Source: Pseudomonadota bacterium
GTDB taxonomy: Bacteria > Desulfobacterota > Desulfobulbia > Desulfobulbales > Desulfocapsaceae
Direction: 5' to 3'
Assembly: GCA_018817385.1 (NCBI GenBank)
Contig: JAHIUA010000081.1
Location: 1 to 64,000, forward strand
Length of the DNA stretch: 64,000 bases
Of this stretch, positions 25,347-34,560 are shown piece by piece (position 1 is the first letter of the stretch; every line of letters begins with the position of its first letter). The translations under genes were made by a program, and so were the position numbers. Under the pieces are notes generated by a model. It worked only from the letters and a program-made list of their open reading frames with translations. It had not been told where the DNA came from and did not search any database.

Positions 25347-26508
25347 AGAAAACAGCTCGCTAAGTCCTTCCGCATAACTACTTGTAACATTTTCTGCCTC
25401 TTCAGACAAATCTGTGGGTGATGTCCGGAACGGGCAAATTGCCAAAGTATGATATAGCGCTATTTCTCTTAGTTTGTCCCTCCGAAAATCGTAAAATTTT
25501 CTGATGGTCAGTTTAGCTTTGTTGTTAAAACCCTCAACGATCCCTATGAGAATGCCTTTTGGGCATGAAAGTAGTTGAGGTTCAGCTCCTTGTTTTCACG
25601 AATAGTCCGGGCAAACTTTTTGAGCTCAGGAAGACTGCGATGACGCATGACATCCCTGGTCCATTCATCTGTAACTGTACTTGCCCAATGTGGGCATTTA
25701 TAAGTCCAAAGGTGGTCAAAATCCTCTTTGAGGAGATACGCCTTAACAGTACGAAGGTTCATGCCGAGTATCTCTCGTAATCGTACCCTGGCAGCACCAC
25801 GAACTCGTTTCTTTTTCTTGAGAAAGAGCCACCTGCTGTTTTTTAGATATGCTGGTTTGTTCTCGTCATTGAGCTTTTTCACCTCTGTGCGGCGGACCTC
25901 ATCAACCGCCTTGAGGTTGGCAACGACATGGAAACGATCAAGGACATGCACTGCCTCATTGAGCCGGTCGGCAATGACGGTGATGTAAGGCGTCCACATA
26001 TCTGAACAGACAAACTGAATAGCTTTGCAGCGCTGGTCACCGAGAAAATCACAGAAGGCATGTAGGGTCTTTTTCTTTCACTCTTTGCCAATCCAGAGCA
26101 ATCGTCGACAATGCTTGTCGATCTGATAGACAAGAGTGAGATAGTTCTGACCATTATGATACTGGATCTCATCGACACCAATGACTGTGATATTGTCGAG
26201 ATCTCGATGTTCAAGCCCCAGTGGACAACCCAGCTCACGGCATCGGCAACAATGTCCCAGGAGACCCTGAAGGCAACAGCCGTCTCCTTCCAGGACATCT
26301 TACGTGCCCAGTGGGCCAGAAAGGCTGCGAACTGTTTGATCACCGGAGATTTGCCGGTTGACCAAGGTACCTGCTCAACAACAACCTTGTTGCAGATCCT
26401 GCAATCAACCCGGCGCATGGAGTAGAGCAGAATAAGCATGATATTCCAAATCGGTGGCAGGAGAAATTTTCGATAGGCGATATGGGGGCGATCGTCGATA
26501 GCGGACAC
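25347..26508 (-). pseudogene. degraded ISL3-family transposase
   Basis: Three minus-strand frames together rebuild an ISL3 transposase. The N-terminal part has a zinc-finger remnant and EQVPWSTGKSPVIKQFAAFL, SWKETAVAFRVSWDIVADAV (26508 to about 26060). The DDE-region part has VLDRFHVVANLKAVDEVRR (25999-25544), and the C-terminal part has VEGFNNKAKLTIRKFYDFRR (to 25347). The pieces are out of frame with each other and the first half of the zinc finger is absent. The element is dead. It separates the haem sensor from the FmdE/FecBCD region. Confidence 0.85.
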
Positions 26509-26731
26509 GAATGAAACCCCTTGAAGAGGGAAAGAATTTATGGAAGGATAACCTACTGAACTTGACCCGCCCCCCCCACCAAAACTGTTAGTTGTCAGAT
26601 CTAGTAGAAACGACTACATTCTAAGCGCCGTTTGGTCACTAGTTAAATACTCACCTGACAAAAAACACATGTAACATCAACCACAACGCCCTGCTGTATA
26701 CAGAGGGCGAGAACTATATTTGAGGTCTCGT

Positions 26732-27028
26732 ATGAATTCGTATTATTTTATTCTTGAAGTTGAACCGCAGCTTGAAAATCCTTTGATTGCCAACGTTTCC
26801 AGGGCAGTTGCTCATATATGGGTGTTGGCAACCGATATAGATGAAGCAAGAGATGTCGTACTTCGTTTTCTTAAGTCTGACCGTTGGGAGGCAACAGAGG
26901 AAAAGGATGCTTATTTACTAACTCCAGAGCGGATAGCTGGACTGGGAACTGAAGAATTGTCGAATTATCAAGCAGCTCAATCAGAAGGAATCCACGCGAA
27001 GTTTTATTACTGGCATAGGTCTGAGTGA
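26732..27028 (+). CDS. small protein of unknown function
   Basis: The 98-residue product begins MNSYYFILEVEPQLENPLIA and has a mixed alpha/beta composition, with an acidic middle and ESEGIHAKFYYWHRSE-like end (QSEGIHAKFYYW). No signal peptide, membrane helix or metal motif is visible. GAGG six bases before the ATG supports translation, and the amino-acid usage looks like a real protein. I do not recognise the family. It stands alone between an ISL3 relic and a 400-base gap. Confidence 0.5.
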   Translation: MNSYYFILEVEPQLENPLIANVSRAVAHIWVLATDIDEARDVVLRFLKSDRWEATEEKDAYLLTPERIAGLGTEELSNYQAAQSEGIHAKFYYWHRSE

Positions 27029-27432
27029 TCAAGTGTCGCTTACCACGGAGTAACGAAATAACGGCCAGGAAAGACTGAGGTAGTCAAGTAAAAGTGGTGT
27101 AGACGAGTGATAAAGCACCAGACTCAATTGGCACTAACCACCTGAAGTTACGTTCACCAAAATAAAACCGTCCAAAAATAAAAATTCATACTGAGCATCC
27201 CTATATCTGACCTGAGCTGAACCAAGCATGACATTCACAGTAGAAAGGTCAATTATTGAAGAATGCGGTAGTGATTGAGATGCCCCCTGGCAGTTTCAGT
27301 AGCCACCAAACAGTCAGAGAAACTGGTGTGGTCCATAGTATTTTACTGTTTCGATAAAGGTGGTCAGCTCATACTCCGTTTAAATCTTGGGCTGCTCAGG
27401 TTCGCTGATTACCATTACGATAGGGCAGCTAC
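27029..27432. other. gap with a dispersed repeat copy
   Basis: About 400 bases without a supported gene. It contains the dispersed-repeat copy at 27205-27241 and the region downstream of the FmdE stop. No terminator hairpin was clearly identified. Confidence 0.4.
27205..27241 (+). repeat. dispersed short repeat, copy B
   Basis: The core ATCTGACCTGAGCTG is followed after two variable bases by CAAGCATGACATTCACAG. It matches copy C at 31274-31310 over about 37 bases with only two or three differences. Copies lie in gaps next to decayed mobile DNA. Confidence 0.6.
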
Positions 27433-28044
27433 CTAGATTTTCTGTTCGACTTTCCGATAGCAAGGTATACACAGAGTCTTTTTATCAAAACGACGAGTCC
27501 TGGACTCCATGGTTTGTTCACCACAATCCTCACAGGTCATGGAATGCAGTACACGTGCCGGCCGTGGTGGTCTGGTTTGCAGTTTTTCAATAGAAAACAT
27601 ATCTTCCAGCGACAGTGACATGAACCTGTTTTCCAGTAGGATTCGGAGCTCGGCTAGCTTCTGACTACCCTCTTTCGACAGGATCCCAGCGCTTTTTTCT
27701 GCCATCATGTCAGCTAGTGCCCAATAATTCTCACCACGGCAATCCGGTCTTAACAGGAACCGAATACCCTTGTTGTTTTCTCGATCATAAAAAGAAAAGG
27801 CTGTCTTGCCGTAATCTTGGTGAATCAGATTGCCCTTGCCATAGGTGCAGCCGATAAGATACTGAATAGCATCCACACCGCACATATCTGTTTCAGTAAT
27901 ACAAACAAGGGCTGCCGATGGAGTATCTGGAAATTCTTTTGTGACATATTCAGCCACCCGAATACCGATGGCAAGTCCCGGGCACTTATGCCCATGGAAT
28001 GCTATTGTATCTTCAATTGTCTGTTTTGGGTAAGTACATGTCAT
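27433..28044 (-). CDS. fmdE: FmdE-family protein with C-terminal zinc ribbon
   Basis: This 203-residue protein has an N-terminal FmdE domain (AFHGHKCPGLAIGIRVAEYV, then CITETDMCGVDAIQ and RGENYWALAD). A C-terminal zinc ribbon follows with paired cysteines in TCEDCGEQ and LCIPCYRK. FmdE was named from the formylmethanofuran dehydrogenase operon of methanogens; in bacteria it is found in many anaerobes without that enzyme, often next to FecBCD-type importers. Here it ends a four-gene minus-strand operon with such an importer (12 bases after the ATPase gene). A link to molybdopterin, tungsten or iron metabolism is likely but unproved. Confidence 0.85.
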   Translation of the reverse strand: MTCTYPKQTIEDTIAFHGHKCPGLAIGIRVAEYVTKEFPDTPSAALVCITETDMCGVDAIQYLIGCTYGKGNLIHQDYGKTAFSFYDRENNKGIRFLLRPDCRGENYWALADMMAEKSAGILSKEGSQKLAELRILLENRFMSLSLEDMFSIEKLQTRPPRPARVLHSMTCEDCGEQTMESRTRRFDKKTLCIPCYRKVEQKI

Positions 28045-28056
28045 TTTCAGCTCCTT

Positions 28057-28821
28057 TCAATTAAAATGATCTTCCGGGACTATGACCGGACAATTGTCAA
28101 TATGATGAATTGAGACAGGAAGCCCATACACATTCTCAATTATATCCGCCGATATGGTGGAGCGGTCACATACCGCATGAACATAACCGTCTTTCAGAAA
28201 GCAATAACGATCGGCGTACCGTAGGGCACTGTTGAGATCGTGCATGGTCATCACAGCAGCAATCCGGTGGTTATCCACAATTTTTCTGATGATCGATAAT
28301 ATATTTATCTGGTTTCGCAAATCGAGTGAACTGGTTGGTTCGTCAAGCAGCAGCAGTCGCGGTTCCTGAACGAGCGCACGAGCAATAGCCACCTTTTGCA
28401 ATTCACCTCCACTCAGTTCATCTATATAGCGTAAAGAAAGCCGAGCAAGATCGAGTTGCTGCAACGCTGAATCGGCAACTTTCATGTCCCGTTCTGCGAC
28501 CCGCCATCTGATATGTGGTTTTCTTCCCATCAGCACCGTATCGAAAACCGTCAACCGACTAGTCTCGCAACGCTGGGCAACATAGCCGATACTGAGGGCA
28601 ATCTCGTTGGGTTTCATTTTCAGGACGTTGCGATCCTCGACTAGAATAGTTCCTGTATTAGGACTATGTATACTATTAATACATTTGAGCAGAGTCGTTT
28701 TGCCGACGCCATTTGGTCCGAGTATTGCCAACAATTCTCCAGGTTCCACATTAAGGTTGATGTCGGAAAGGATACGATGACCGTTGTAGCCGAATGCGAG
28801 TCGTTTGATGGCTAGAATCAT
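28057..28821 (-). CDS. FecE/BtuD-type ABC importer ATPase
   Basis: This 254-residue ATPase has Walker A GPNGVGKTT, Q-loop IGYVAQR, signature LSGGELQKVAIARAL, Walker B LLLLDEPTSSLD and the His switch MTMHDLNSAL. The signature and spacing are those of iron-siderophore/cobalamin type II importers. The start overlaps the permease stop by four bases (ATGA). It energises uptake through the FecCD-like permease encoded upstream. Confidence 0.92.
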   Translation of the reverse strand: MILAIKRLAFGYNGHRILSDINLNVEPGELLAILGPNGVGKTTLLKCINSIHSPNTGTILVEDRNVLKMKPNEIALSIGYVAQRCETSRLTVFDTVLMGRKPHIRWRVAERDMKVADSALQQLDLARLSLRYIDELSGGELQKVAIARALVQEPRLLLLDEPTSSLDLRNQINILSIIRKIVDNHRIAAVMTMHDLNSALRYADRYCFLKDGYVHAVCDRSTISADIIENVYGLPVSIHHIDNCPVIVPEDHFN

Positions 28822-29888
28822 CGCCGTCCTCCTCGTATGATTAACCAGAAAAATGCTGGTGCGCCAAGGAAGGCCGTTAGAACTGACACCGGTAAAACGT
28901 TAGGAGCCAATATCAACCTCGCAACTGTGTCGGACACGAGCAGCAACACGGCTCCGACAAGAAAACAAGCCGGCAGCAAGAACCTGTGATCTGAACCAAT
29001 AATCCGTCGAACCATGTGCGGCACTACCAGACCGACAAAACCGATGATTCCCAAGAATGCAATTATAACCGCTGTCAACATCGAGGCGAGCAGCATTCCC
29101 GTCATCCGGACACGACCTACCCGAACCCCAAGGCTCTTGGCTGTCTCGTCACCTGCGTCAATAGCATTATAGTTCCAACTATTTCCAAAAAAGTAGAGTA
29201 CACAGACAACAGTAACTGTAGAAATAAATCCCAACTCTGTCCAGGTTGCTCTGGCGGTATCGCCAAAGGTCCAGAATACCATGGCCGCCAGTTGCATATC
29301 ATCAGCAAAGAACTGTAAGAACATGGTTCCTGCTGTAAAAAATGCTCCCAAGGCTACACCGGTGAGTATCATTACTTCTGGTGAGGCTCCGCGCGTTCTG
29401 GTCACACCTATAATCAATAAAGAAGTGCCGATACTGAAAAGAAAAGCCGATGCGGTGGTAATATATGGATTGGTAATTGAGATAGCGCCCACATTGCTGG
29501 AGGTCATAACACCGCCCCCCAGTACCATAACAGATAACGCTGCACCAAAGGCTGCAGCATGGGAGATTCCAAGGGTAAATGGCGATCCGAGCGGATTGCG
29601 TAATATCGATTGCATAACAGCACCGGCAACAGCCAGACCAGCTCCGGCGACAATGGCGGCTAATGCCTGGGGCAACCTGATGTTCCAGACAATTATCTTG
29701 GTTTGTACAGAAGTTGCCATCCCTATCAGACTTTTGGCCACCGAGGACATTGATATGTTTGTGGCTCCTAGAGAGATGGCCACAACTAGGATTGCAGTAA
29801 GGCCAATAGCTACAATCAGAATAAACAGTTTTTTTCTACCAATGTATTGTTGATATTCCTCCGGCACTTGGCCGTGATCAAAATGCAT
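28818..29888 (-). CDS. FecCD-family ABC importer permease
   Basis: This 356-residue inner-membrane permease has about ten helices and family motifs: IRLPQALAAIVAGAGLAVAG, GSPFTLGISHAAAFGAALSV and GFVGLVVPHMVRRIIGSDHR. It would transport the complexed metal or oxyanion delivered by the periplasmic protein encoded just upstream (two-base spacing). As a type II importer permease it works as a homodimer with two ATPases. Confidence 0.93.
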   Translation of the reverse strand: MHFDHGQVPEEYQQYIGRKKLFILIVAIGLTAILVVAISLGATNISMSSVAKSLIGMATSVQTKIIVWNIRLPQALAAIVAGAGLAVAGAVMQSILRNPLGSPFTLGISHAAAFGAALSVMVLGGGVMTSSNVGAISITNPYITTASAFLFSIGTSLLIIGVTRTRGASPEVMILTGVALGAFFTAGTMFLQFFADDMQLAAMVFWTFGDTARATWTELGFISTVTVVCVLYFFGNSWNYNAIDAGDETAKSLGVRVGRVRMTGMLLASMLTAVIIAFLGIIGFVGLVVPHMVRRIIGSDHRFLLPACFLVGAVLLLVSDTVARLILAPNVLPVSVLTAFLGAPAFFWLIIRGGRR

Positions 29889-29890
29889 GG

Positions 29891-30988
29891 CTATTTAAGT
29901 GGGACATTTTTGAATGCCAGATTCTTAAAGAGTCCATTCATGGTGGCAAAGACCGGTTTACCTACGAGAAACCTATATATCTCATCAGCTTTCTCGTCTG
30001 GTTCGATATCAGCAAATTGCTCGGGATAGAGCAATTTACCAATGTAGTATGCGTTAGCTAGAATAGAACCGTAATTTTTCGTATACCAGTTATAGGGAAG
30101 CAAGCCATATACCCGGTTATTTTTCACCGAACTAAGTGCCTGATACGCCGGATCTGTTTTTAGCTCATGCAAGCCGCCGACCTTATCTCCTAACTGCAGA
30201 GTTGACAGGTCAAGAAAAAGGTAATCCGGATTCCAGGCAACAATCTTTTCCTTGGCAATGTTGGAGTTGCTCAACTCCTTTTTTGTCATCGCTGGATCAT
30301 TGGCAAGATTGTGGGCTTGAACAAAATTGAAAGGAGGATATGTAGGTTCAGTTGACTGAAATCCATGCGCCCCTTTGAAAGCCACGCCTCCCAGGTACAC
30401 TTTCGGACGCTTTTCAGCCGGAACATCTTTGGTACGTTGTTCAAGATCTGAAATGGTTTGTTCAAAAAATGAAATAACTTGTTCAGCACGTTCTTCCCTT
30501 CCAAGAACAGAGCCCATGAGACGAAGAGATTTATACAATTCTGGACGAAGATAACTAAGGCTCCCGTAGTTAAGAACAACCACCGGGATACCGGTTTTCT
30601 CTTGAAGTTCTGATGGATTGTAGCCCATCTGGGAATATGTTTTGAAAATCACCTGGGGTTGTGGTGTAAGAGTCAAAATCTGCTCTGGATTATCGTGCCC
30701 CCGAAACTCCCCAAAAATCGGCATCTTCTTAAACTGTGGATTAGCAAGAGCATACGGCCGAGCGTCAAACTTCCTTTGCTTGGTTTCGATACTGTCAACA
30801 CCGACAATCCTATCCTGAGCCTGAAGATAGGTGAGCAATCGGAGACATCCAGAGCCTGAGCAGATAACATAATCTATGGAATCGGGAAGCTGAACTGTTT
30901 TGCCGGTGACATCTGTTACAGTTTTCGCAGAGACCCCACTACAGAGCAAGAAATTGATAAATATAACAAAAAACAATCGTGTAACCAT
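29891..30988 (-). CDS. periplasmic substrate-binding protein of the FecBCD-like importer
   Basis: The 365-residue protein has a signal peptide (about residues 1-21, ending VSAK) and a class III binding-protein fold. VTDVTGKTVQLPDSIDYVIC begins the domain, and the late segment LPYNWYTKNYGSILANAYYI is characteristic of a subgroup often found beside FmdE genes. The cysteines in ICSGSGCLRL are unusual for siderophore binders and might touch the ligand. It is the first gene of the operon. The substrate may be an iron complex, molybdate or tungstate; the type II MolBCA importer of Haemophilus uses a similar architecture for molybdate. The start follows GAGGTC at a suitable distance. Confidence 0.88.
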   Translation of the reverse strand: MVTRLFFVIFINFLLCSGVSAKTVTDVTGKTVQLPDSIDYVICSGSGCLRLLTYLQAQDRIVGVDSIETKQRKFDARPYALANPQFKKMPIFGEFRGHDNPEQILTLTPQPQVIFKTYSQMGYNPSELQEKTGIPVVVLNYGSLSYLRPELYKSLRLMGSVLGREERAEQVISFFEQTISDLEQRTKDVPAEKRPKVYLGGVAFKGAHGFQSTEPTYPPFNFVQAHNLANDPAMTKKELSNSNIAKEKIVAWNPDYLFLDLSTLQLGDKVGGLHELKTDPAYQALSSVKNNRVYGLLPYNWYTKNYGSILANAYYIGKLLYPEQFADIEPDEKADEIYRFLVGKPVFATMNGLFKNLAFKNVPLK

Positions 30989-31833
30989 TTTGGACCTCTT
31001 AAAAAAACTCCAGGTATGAAGAAAATATATTTCGTGTTACGTGCATATCTGCTTAACAGTTCACAAAGAACAGGTCAAGAAAAAGTAACACATAATAGAA
31101 ATTCGTGTGCCCCCTGTGTTGTGATAATATTAAAAAACTGTGAGAGAGGGAGAATTGAATTGAAGTTTTTGGAAGTTATGTTTCTTACCGAAAAAATAGT
31201 GTTTGTAACTTTCTTTGGGCAATAATAACCGAAAAAAAAAGATGGAAGGTTGAGGTGCCCTGATCGTCTCTAGATCTGACCTGAGCTGGACCAAACATGA
31301 CATTCACAGTAAGATAAGGTTTGAGGGTGACTAAAATTTCAACGGGTTTCTGTCAGCAACCCAACATATTGGATTTATGTTATTTTTTGTAACTATGCAG
31401 ATCTAATTCATAAACTCCTGTCAGTTTCTTTACCGCCTATACTGTAAGCCACCAAGGGGTTGGTTATAAGCCATGAGATTTGTGCAAATAATTGGACACA
31501 GTATGGCACCAATAATTTTCTGGGTCTGCCAATATGCAGACAGGAACCCGGTTGAAAAATGACTTGTTTCACTACGAGATTTTTTGAGGATCTCTTCGTT
31601 CCACAATTCATTTTTCAACCTGCGTCTTGATCCTGATGGGTGACTGGTGCGGTGAAGATGTAAACCTGATAGATGCAACCATGGTTGCCTGATTCATACG
31701 TGACAGCAGTTTTATCGCTGTAGGAGATCACCAGGAAACACTTAACCGGCTGGTAAATCGAGATGCTATGTACCAGCATCCATCATGGTAAAATTCAGCC
31801 CAGTTATAATGTCTTTCCCGCTGTAAAGTACAA
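30989..31833. other. gene-poor region upstream of the importer operon
   Basis: About 845 bases with no supported gene. The left part should contain the promoter for the importer operon; I saw no convincing metal-repressor box or riboswitch. A repeat copy lies at 31270. Frames in 31400-31930 have no recognisable domains and poor starts. Probably eroded DNA. Confidence 0.4.
31270..31312 (+). repeat. dispersed short repeat, copy C
   Basis: CTAGATCTGACCTGAGCTGG and the following CCAAACATGACATTCACAGT form the longest copy of the repeat also seen at 27205 and, more diverged, at 11011. It has no coding potential and no strong internal symmetry. It may be the end of an insertion sequence. Confidence 0.6.
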
Positions 31834-32550
31834 CTACTGGGGCAGAGCAAATATGAAATAGCCTTCTCCCGGTTTAATCGCAAAATCGACCCCGACAGGC
31901 TGATCAGTATTATCAAATGCCGCTGTCTCAAAATCTGCGGTTCTCGGATTGAACCACTGAATACTTATGATATTGTCTCTGTCAGAATCTTGTAACAACT
32001 GATAGGCGTGATACCCCTCAGGTGGACAGTTGATACCAGTAAGGTTAAAACCGGAATCAAGAGCAATCTGCTTACAGAGGACCGAAGAAAACAAAATATC
32101 TTTTTCCATTTTTGCATAAACAATTAATGCTTCGCTGCCCTGCAATGTGAAGCTCTGGTTTGATAGCGCTTCAGGAATCATGGTGACAAACGAATTCTCC
32201 TTTTTATCAAAGACCATGACCTTTTCGATTTCGCTGCTGTTGCCAAAAACCGGCAACCAATCCCTTAAATCAGGCTTGAACGTGACATCAGCGGGAACAC
32301 TTATCAGGTTGAACCCCTTCTTCAAATAAACCATCGTATCTTGTGGAGTTGAATCCGGGTTACAGGCATTACTTTCTGCGACAAGCTCGTTTTCATTGAT
32401 ATGGCCATCTGCATCAGGATCTCCACCCGGATTAAGAGCTATAACCCCATCCGATGAAATGATACTACTCGATAGACCATTCAAGCCTACGGATTGAACA
32501 TTGAGGTAGTAAGTGTCTGTACAGTTTTCAACCAGGGAAAGGTTAATCAC
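31834..32550 (-). pseudogene. C-terminal fragment of a secreted multidomain protein
   Basis: The frame gives 238 residues from a GTG at 32550 and stays open about ten codons further upstream to a TAG. The beginning (VENCTDTYYLNVQSVGLNG) looks like the middle of a fibronectin-III strand. A calcium-loop element (GGDPDADGHINENELV) follows, then a domain of about 165 residues starting LKKGFNLISVPADV that recurs at the end of surface proteins. There is no signal peptide, so the N-terminal part has been lost. It directly follows the partition gene in the same direction, which marks the recombination joint. Confidence 0.55.
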
Positions 32551-32596
32551 AGCTGTTAGCTTTCTCTTTAGCCGCTGTTTTTTGTTCTAGAAGTTT

Positions 32597-32627
32597 CTCA
32601 ATCCGTTGCTGGATTGAGCCTTTTTTT
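32597..32627 (+). terminator. stem-loop with T tract
   Basis: CTCAATCC (32597-32604) and GGATTGAG (32611-32618) form an 8-bp stem with a six-base loop, followed by CC and seven T on the + strand. It has the form of an intrinsic terminator for rightward transcription, protecting the leftward partition genes from read-in. The sequence also falls in a possible coding extension of the adjacent minus-strand gene, so the structure could be accidental. Confidence 0.45.
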
Positions 32628-32923
32628 CACTCGATCAACCTGGCAATTTCCTCTTCTATCTCCTCGCTCAGCCGTTCAAGGATAAAGGAATTCATGCTGT
32701 ACGGGGTATGGTCAGCTATGTATTTCAGTTTCATATAGAGGGGCTCAGGGATTCTGAGGGGCAGATTTTTCTTCACATCTTCGCGGATATGAGATTCTTG
32801 CCAAGGATACGATTCTTCCTTTTTAGGGCCAAACTTTCCTGTACCGGCTGCGAACTTATCGAGATCGGTATCTTTTTTTCTTGCCGGTGTTGAACGAAGT
32901 GGAGTTTTCTTTTTATCAGCCAT
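32627..32923 (-). CDS. ribbon-helix-helix partition/copy-control partner of ParA
   Basis: This 98-residue basic protein has a disordered Lys/Thr-rich N-terminus (MADKKKTPLRSTPARKKD). A C-terminal ribbon-helix-helix fold follows: VKKNLPLRIPEPLYMKLKYI, then YSMNSFILERLSEEIEEEIA. Such proteins act as the centromere- and operator-binding partner (ParB/ParG-like) of the ParA ATPase and repress their own operon. The start overlaps the parA stop (ATGATGGCTGA) and GAGG precedes it. The same frame continues after the TGA with coding-like helix sequence (GSIQQRIEKLLEQKTAAKEK), so the C-terminus may have been longer before a nonsense change. Confidence 0.72.
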   Translation of the reverse strand: MADKKKTPLRSTPARKKDTDLDKFAAGTGKFGPKKEESYPWQESHIREDVKKNLPLRIPEPLYMKLKYIADHTPYSMNSFILERLSEEIEEEIARLIE

Positions 32924-33566
32924 CATAGACCTCTGCAAATAATTGAGTCATTTCCCGAACCGCCTTTTTGTCCTGCTTCAGTTCGACCACGGACAAGCCA
33001 TCCCGGCCTGACTTACGAAACGTTATACGGTCGCGGAGCACCGCATCAAGCAGAGACAGGTGCTGAAAATCTTCTGCACTGAAAAAATCACGCGTTTCCC
33101 TGTCCTCACGAACAGCTGGATTGGCGGACACCCTGTTCAGGACAATAAAGGCCTCCAGGTTTTCATTCACGGTCTGGGCCATTGCCACCAAATCGTCCAT
33201 CTGTCTGATCGTCCAGATATCAAACTGAAAGGGTTGGACAGGAATATATGCCCGATCACAGACCCCAAGGGAATAGCGCAGCTCTATGGAATCGCGGCCC
33301 CCGGCATCAATGATAATCTCATCATAGCGCTCAGCCAGATCACGCACCTGCGACGCCAGGCCCTTGCCAAATTTCTGCACACAGGCAATTCTCGGTTCGA
33401 TCTCTGTTTCCTCCCGGACTGTGGCCCAGAAAGACGCTGTCCCCTGACGGTCTGTGTCCAGCAACAATACATCTTTTCCCTGCAGGGCCAGCATGGCGGC
33501 AATATTAGTTGCCAGGGTGGTCTTGCCGGTGCCACCCTTTTCACCACCAATCAACACGATACTCAT
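32916..33566 (-). CDS. parA: ParA-family partition ATPase
   Basis: The 216-residue ATPase has a deviant Walker A motif (GGEKGGTGKTT), Walker A' (LLLDTDRQGTASFW) and Walker B (DEIIIDAGGRDS). It lacks the N-terminal helix-turn-helix of large plasmid ParA proteins, so it is the short type (ParF/MipZ-like) that pairs with a ribbon-helix-helix protein; the next gene encodes exactly that. Such pairs stabilise plasmids or integrative elements. On a chromosome island they may be a relic of the vehicle that carried the neighbouring CIS, or may position a large complex. Upstream ATATCATTT repeats probably serve as operator. Confidence 0.9.
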   Translation of the reverse strand: MSIVLIGGEKGGTGKTTLATNIAAMLALQGKDVLLLDTDRQGTASFWATVREETEIEPRIACVQKFGKGLASQVRDLAERYDEIIIDAGGRDSIELRYSLGVCDRAYIPVQPFQFDIWTIRQMDDLVAMAQTVNENLEAFIVLNRVSANPAVREDRETRDFFSAEDFQHLSLLDAVLRDRITFRKSGRDGLSVVELKQDKKAVREMTQLFAEVYDG

Positions 33567-33587
33567 AGAATCATTCCATATTAAATT

Positions 33588-33637
33588 ATATCATTTCATT
33601 TTGAATCAATCCATACCAGATGATATGATATCATTTT
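33588..33637 (-). promoter_or_regulatory. candidate operator/centromere repeats for the ParA pair
   Basis: ATATCATTT occurs at 33588-33596 and again at 33628-33636, the second embedded in the perfect palindrome ATGATATCAT (33625-33634). The cluster lies 20-70 bases upstream of the parA start. Small ribbon-helix-helix partition proteins bind such short AT-rich direct and inverted repeats as operator and centromere. Confidence 0.5.
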
Positions 33638-33639
33638 CC

Positions 33640-34138
33640 CACAGTATTGCAAGAAAAGAGCTTAAAAAAAAGATGGCGAGGAAGACAATTTATTTTCAAA
33701 TGTTACCACTTTGTTACCTTTACTTGGGTAAAGTCATCTCAGGATGCTCAAATGGTAAGAATATACTCACCAGTATCTGTGCACAAATGAGAAAGTATCT
33801 TCTCAATTGAGGCGCTCAATGAAGTTACCCCCAGGTCCCCCCCAAAAATCAGGCCACCGAGATGGCAAAGCTTCGGTTCCAATTTTTCAAGCGTGTCACC
33901 GACCAGAGTTTTCGTCCCTGACGGAGAACAAGGGCCGTAAAAGCAGGCCACAGCAAGGTGGAGCAAAACCAAGGTTCACCAACCAATGCTGTGCCCAAGG
34001 CCGGTTGAGGACTTGCCCACCGATGACGGGGCGATCTTTGTTTCGACCCAGACTATTTGCACTAAAAACAAGACTGACACCTGACAAGGGAGCAACAGCC
34101 ATACCCTGAATCAGAAACTATTCCCTTTTCACAAAAAA
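33640..34138. other. gap between partition genes and CIS operon
   Basis: About 500 bases with a change from AT-rich (before 33820) to more GC-rich DNA. No gene is supported; frames on either strand (for example minus 34102-33896) have no domain similarity. The GC-rich part may be a mobile-element remnant or the leader of the CIS operon. No clear sigma70 promoter was found. Confidence 0.35.
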
Positions 34139-34150
34139 AGGAGAGAGGGC

Positions 34151-34519
34151 ATGCCGGAAACGATCAACTGGAACTTCGTCATCAAGGTATTACAAGGCCC
34201 AAGCATTTCAGCATCTGCCAGAATCGATGCGATTGATGCCTATGACAAATTTGATATCAACCTCGCTGATAGCGTGACTCAGGCAGTCAATCTGGTCCCG
34301 GGCGGGAACATCTCGTTGCTGGTCATTAATCCCAAAACACCTGATGCAGACCTCAGTTATGATCTGGGCGGCAGCCCTGTCGCCCTGGACGGGCCTCACG
34401 TCTTGATAGGCAGCGGTGCCGTCAGCCTCCTTGGCGGCGCCACCAGTCTTACATTTACGAACAGTACCGGTGCCGATGCAGTGATCGAGATTCTGGTCGG
34501 TCGTGATTCAACCCCATAA
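34151..34519 (+). CDS. small first gene of the contractile injection system operon
   Basis: The 122-residue product (MPETINWNFVIKVLQGPSIS) is rich in beta-type residues, without signal peptide, membrane helix or cysteine. GGAGAGAG lies correctly before the ATG, and the gene is 41 bases upstream of the sheath gene on the same strand. I do not recognise a family. Position suggests a structural or assembly component of the particle. Confidence 0.6.
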   Translation: MPETINWNFVIKVLQGPSISASARIDAIDAYDKFDINLADSVTQAVNLVPGGNISLLVINPKTPDADLSYDLGGSPVALDGPHVLIGSGAVSLLGGATSLTFTNSTGADAVIEILVGRDSTP

Positions 34520-34560
34520 CAATCACCAATCAGACCAGGCCTAACTTAAGGAGAATAATT

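Noticed and set aside
31408-31931. Several 67-82 codon minus-strand frames in the gene-poor region
   Set aside because: Overlapping frames without starts, ribosome-binding sites or domain similarity; composition is compatible with non-coding DNA.
33748-34109. Short frames on both strands before the CIS operon
   Set aside because: No similarity and mutually overlapping; I could not link them to any transposase although the region looks like mobile DNA.
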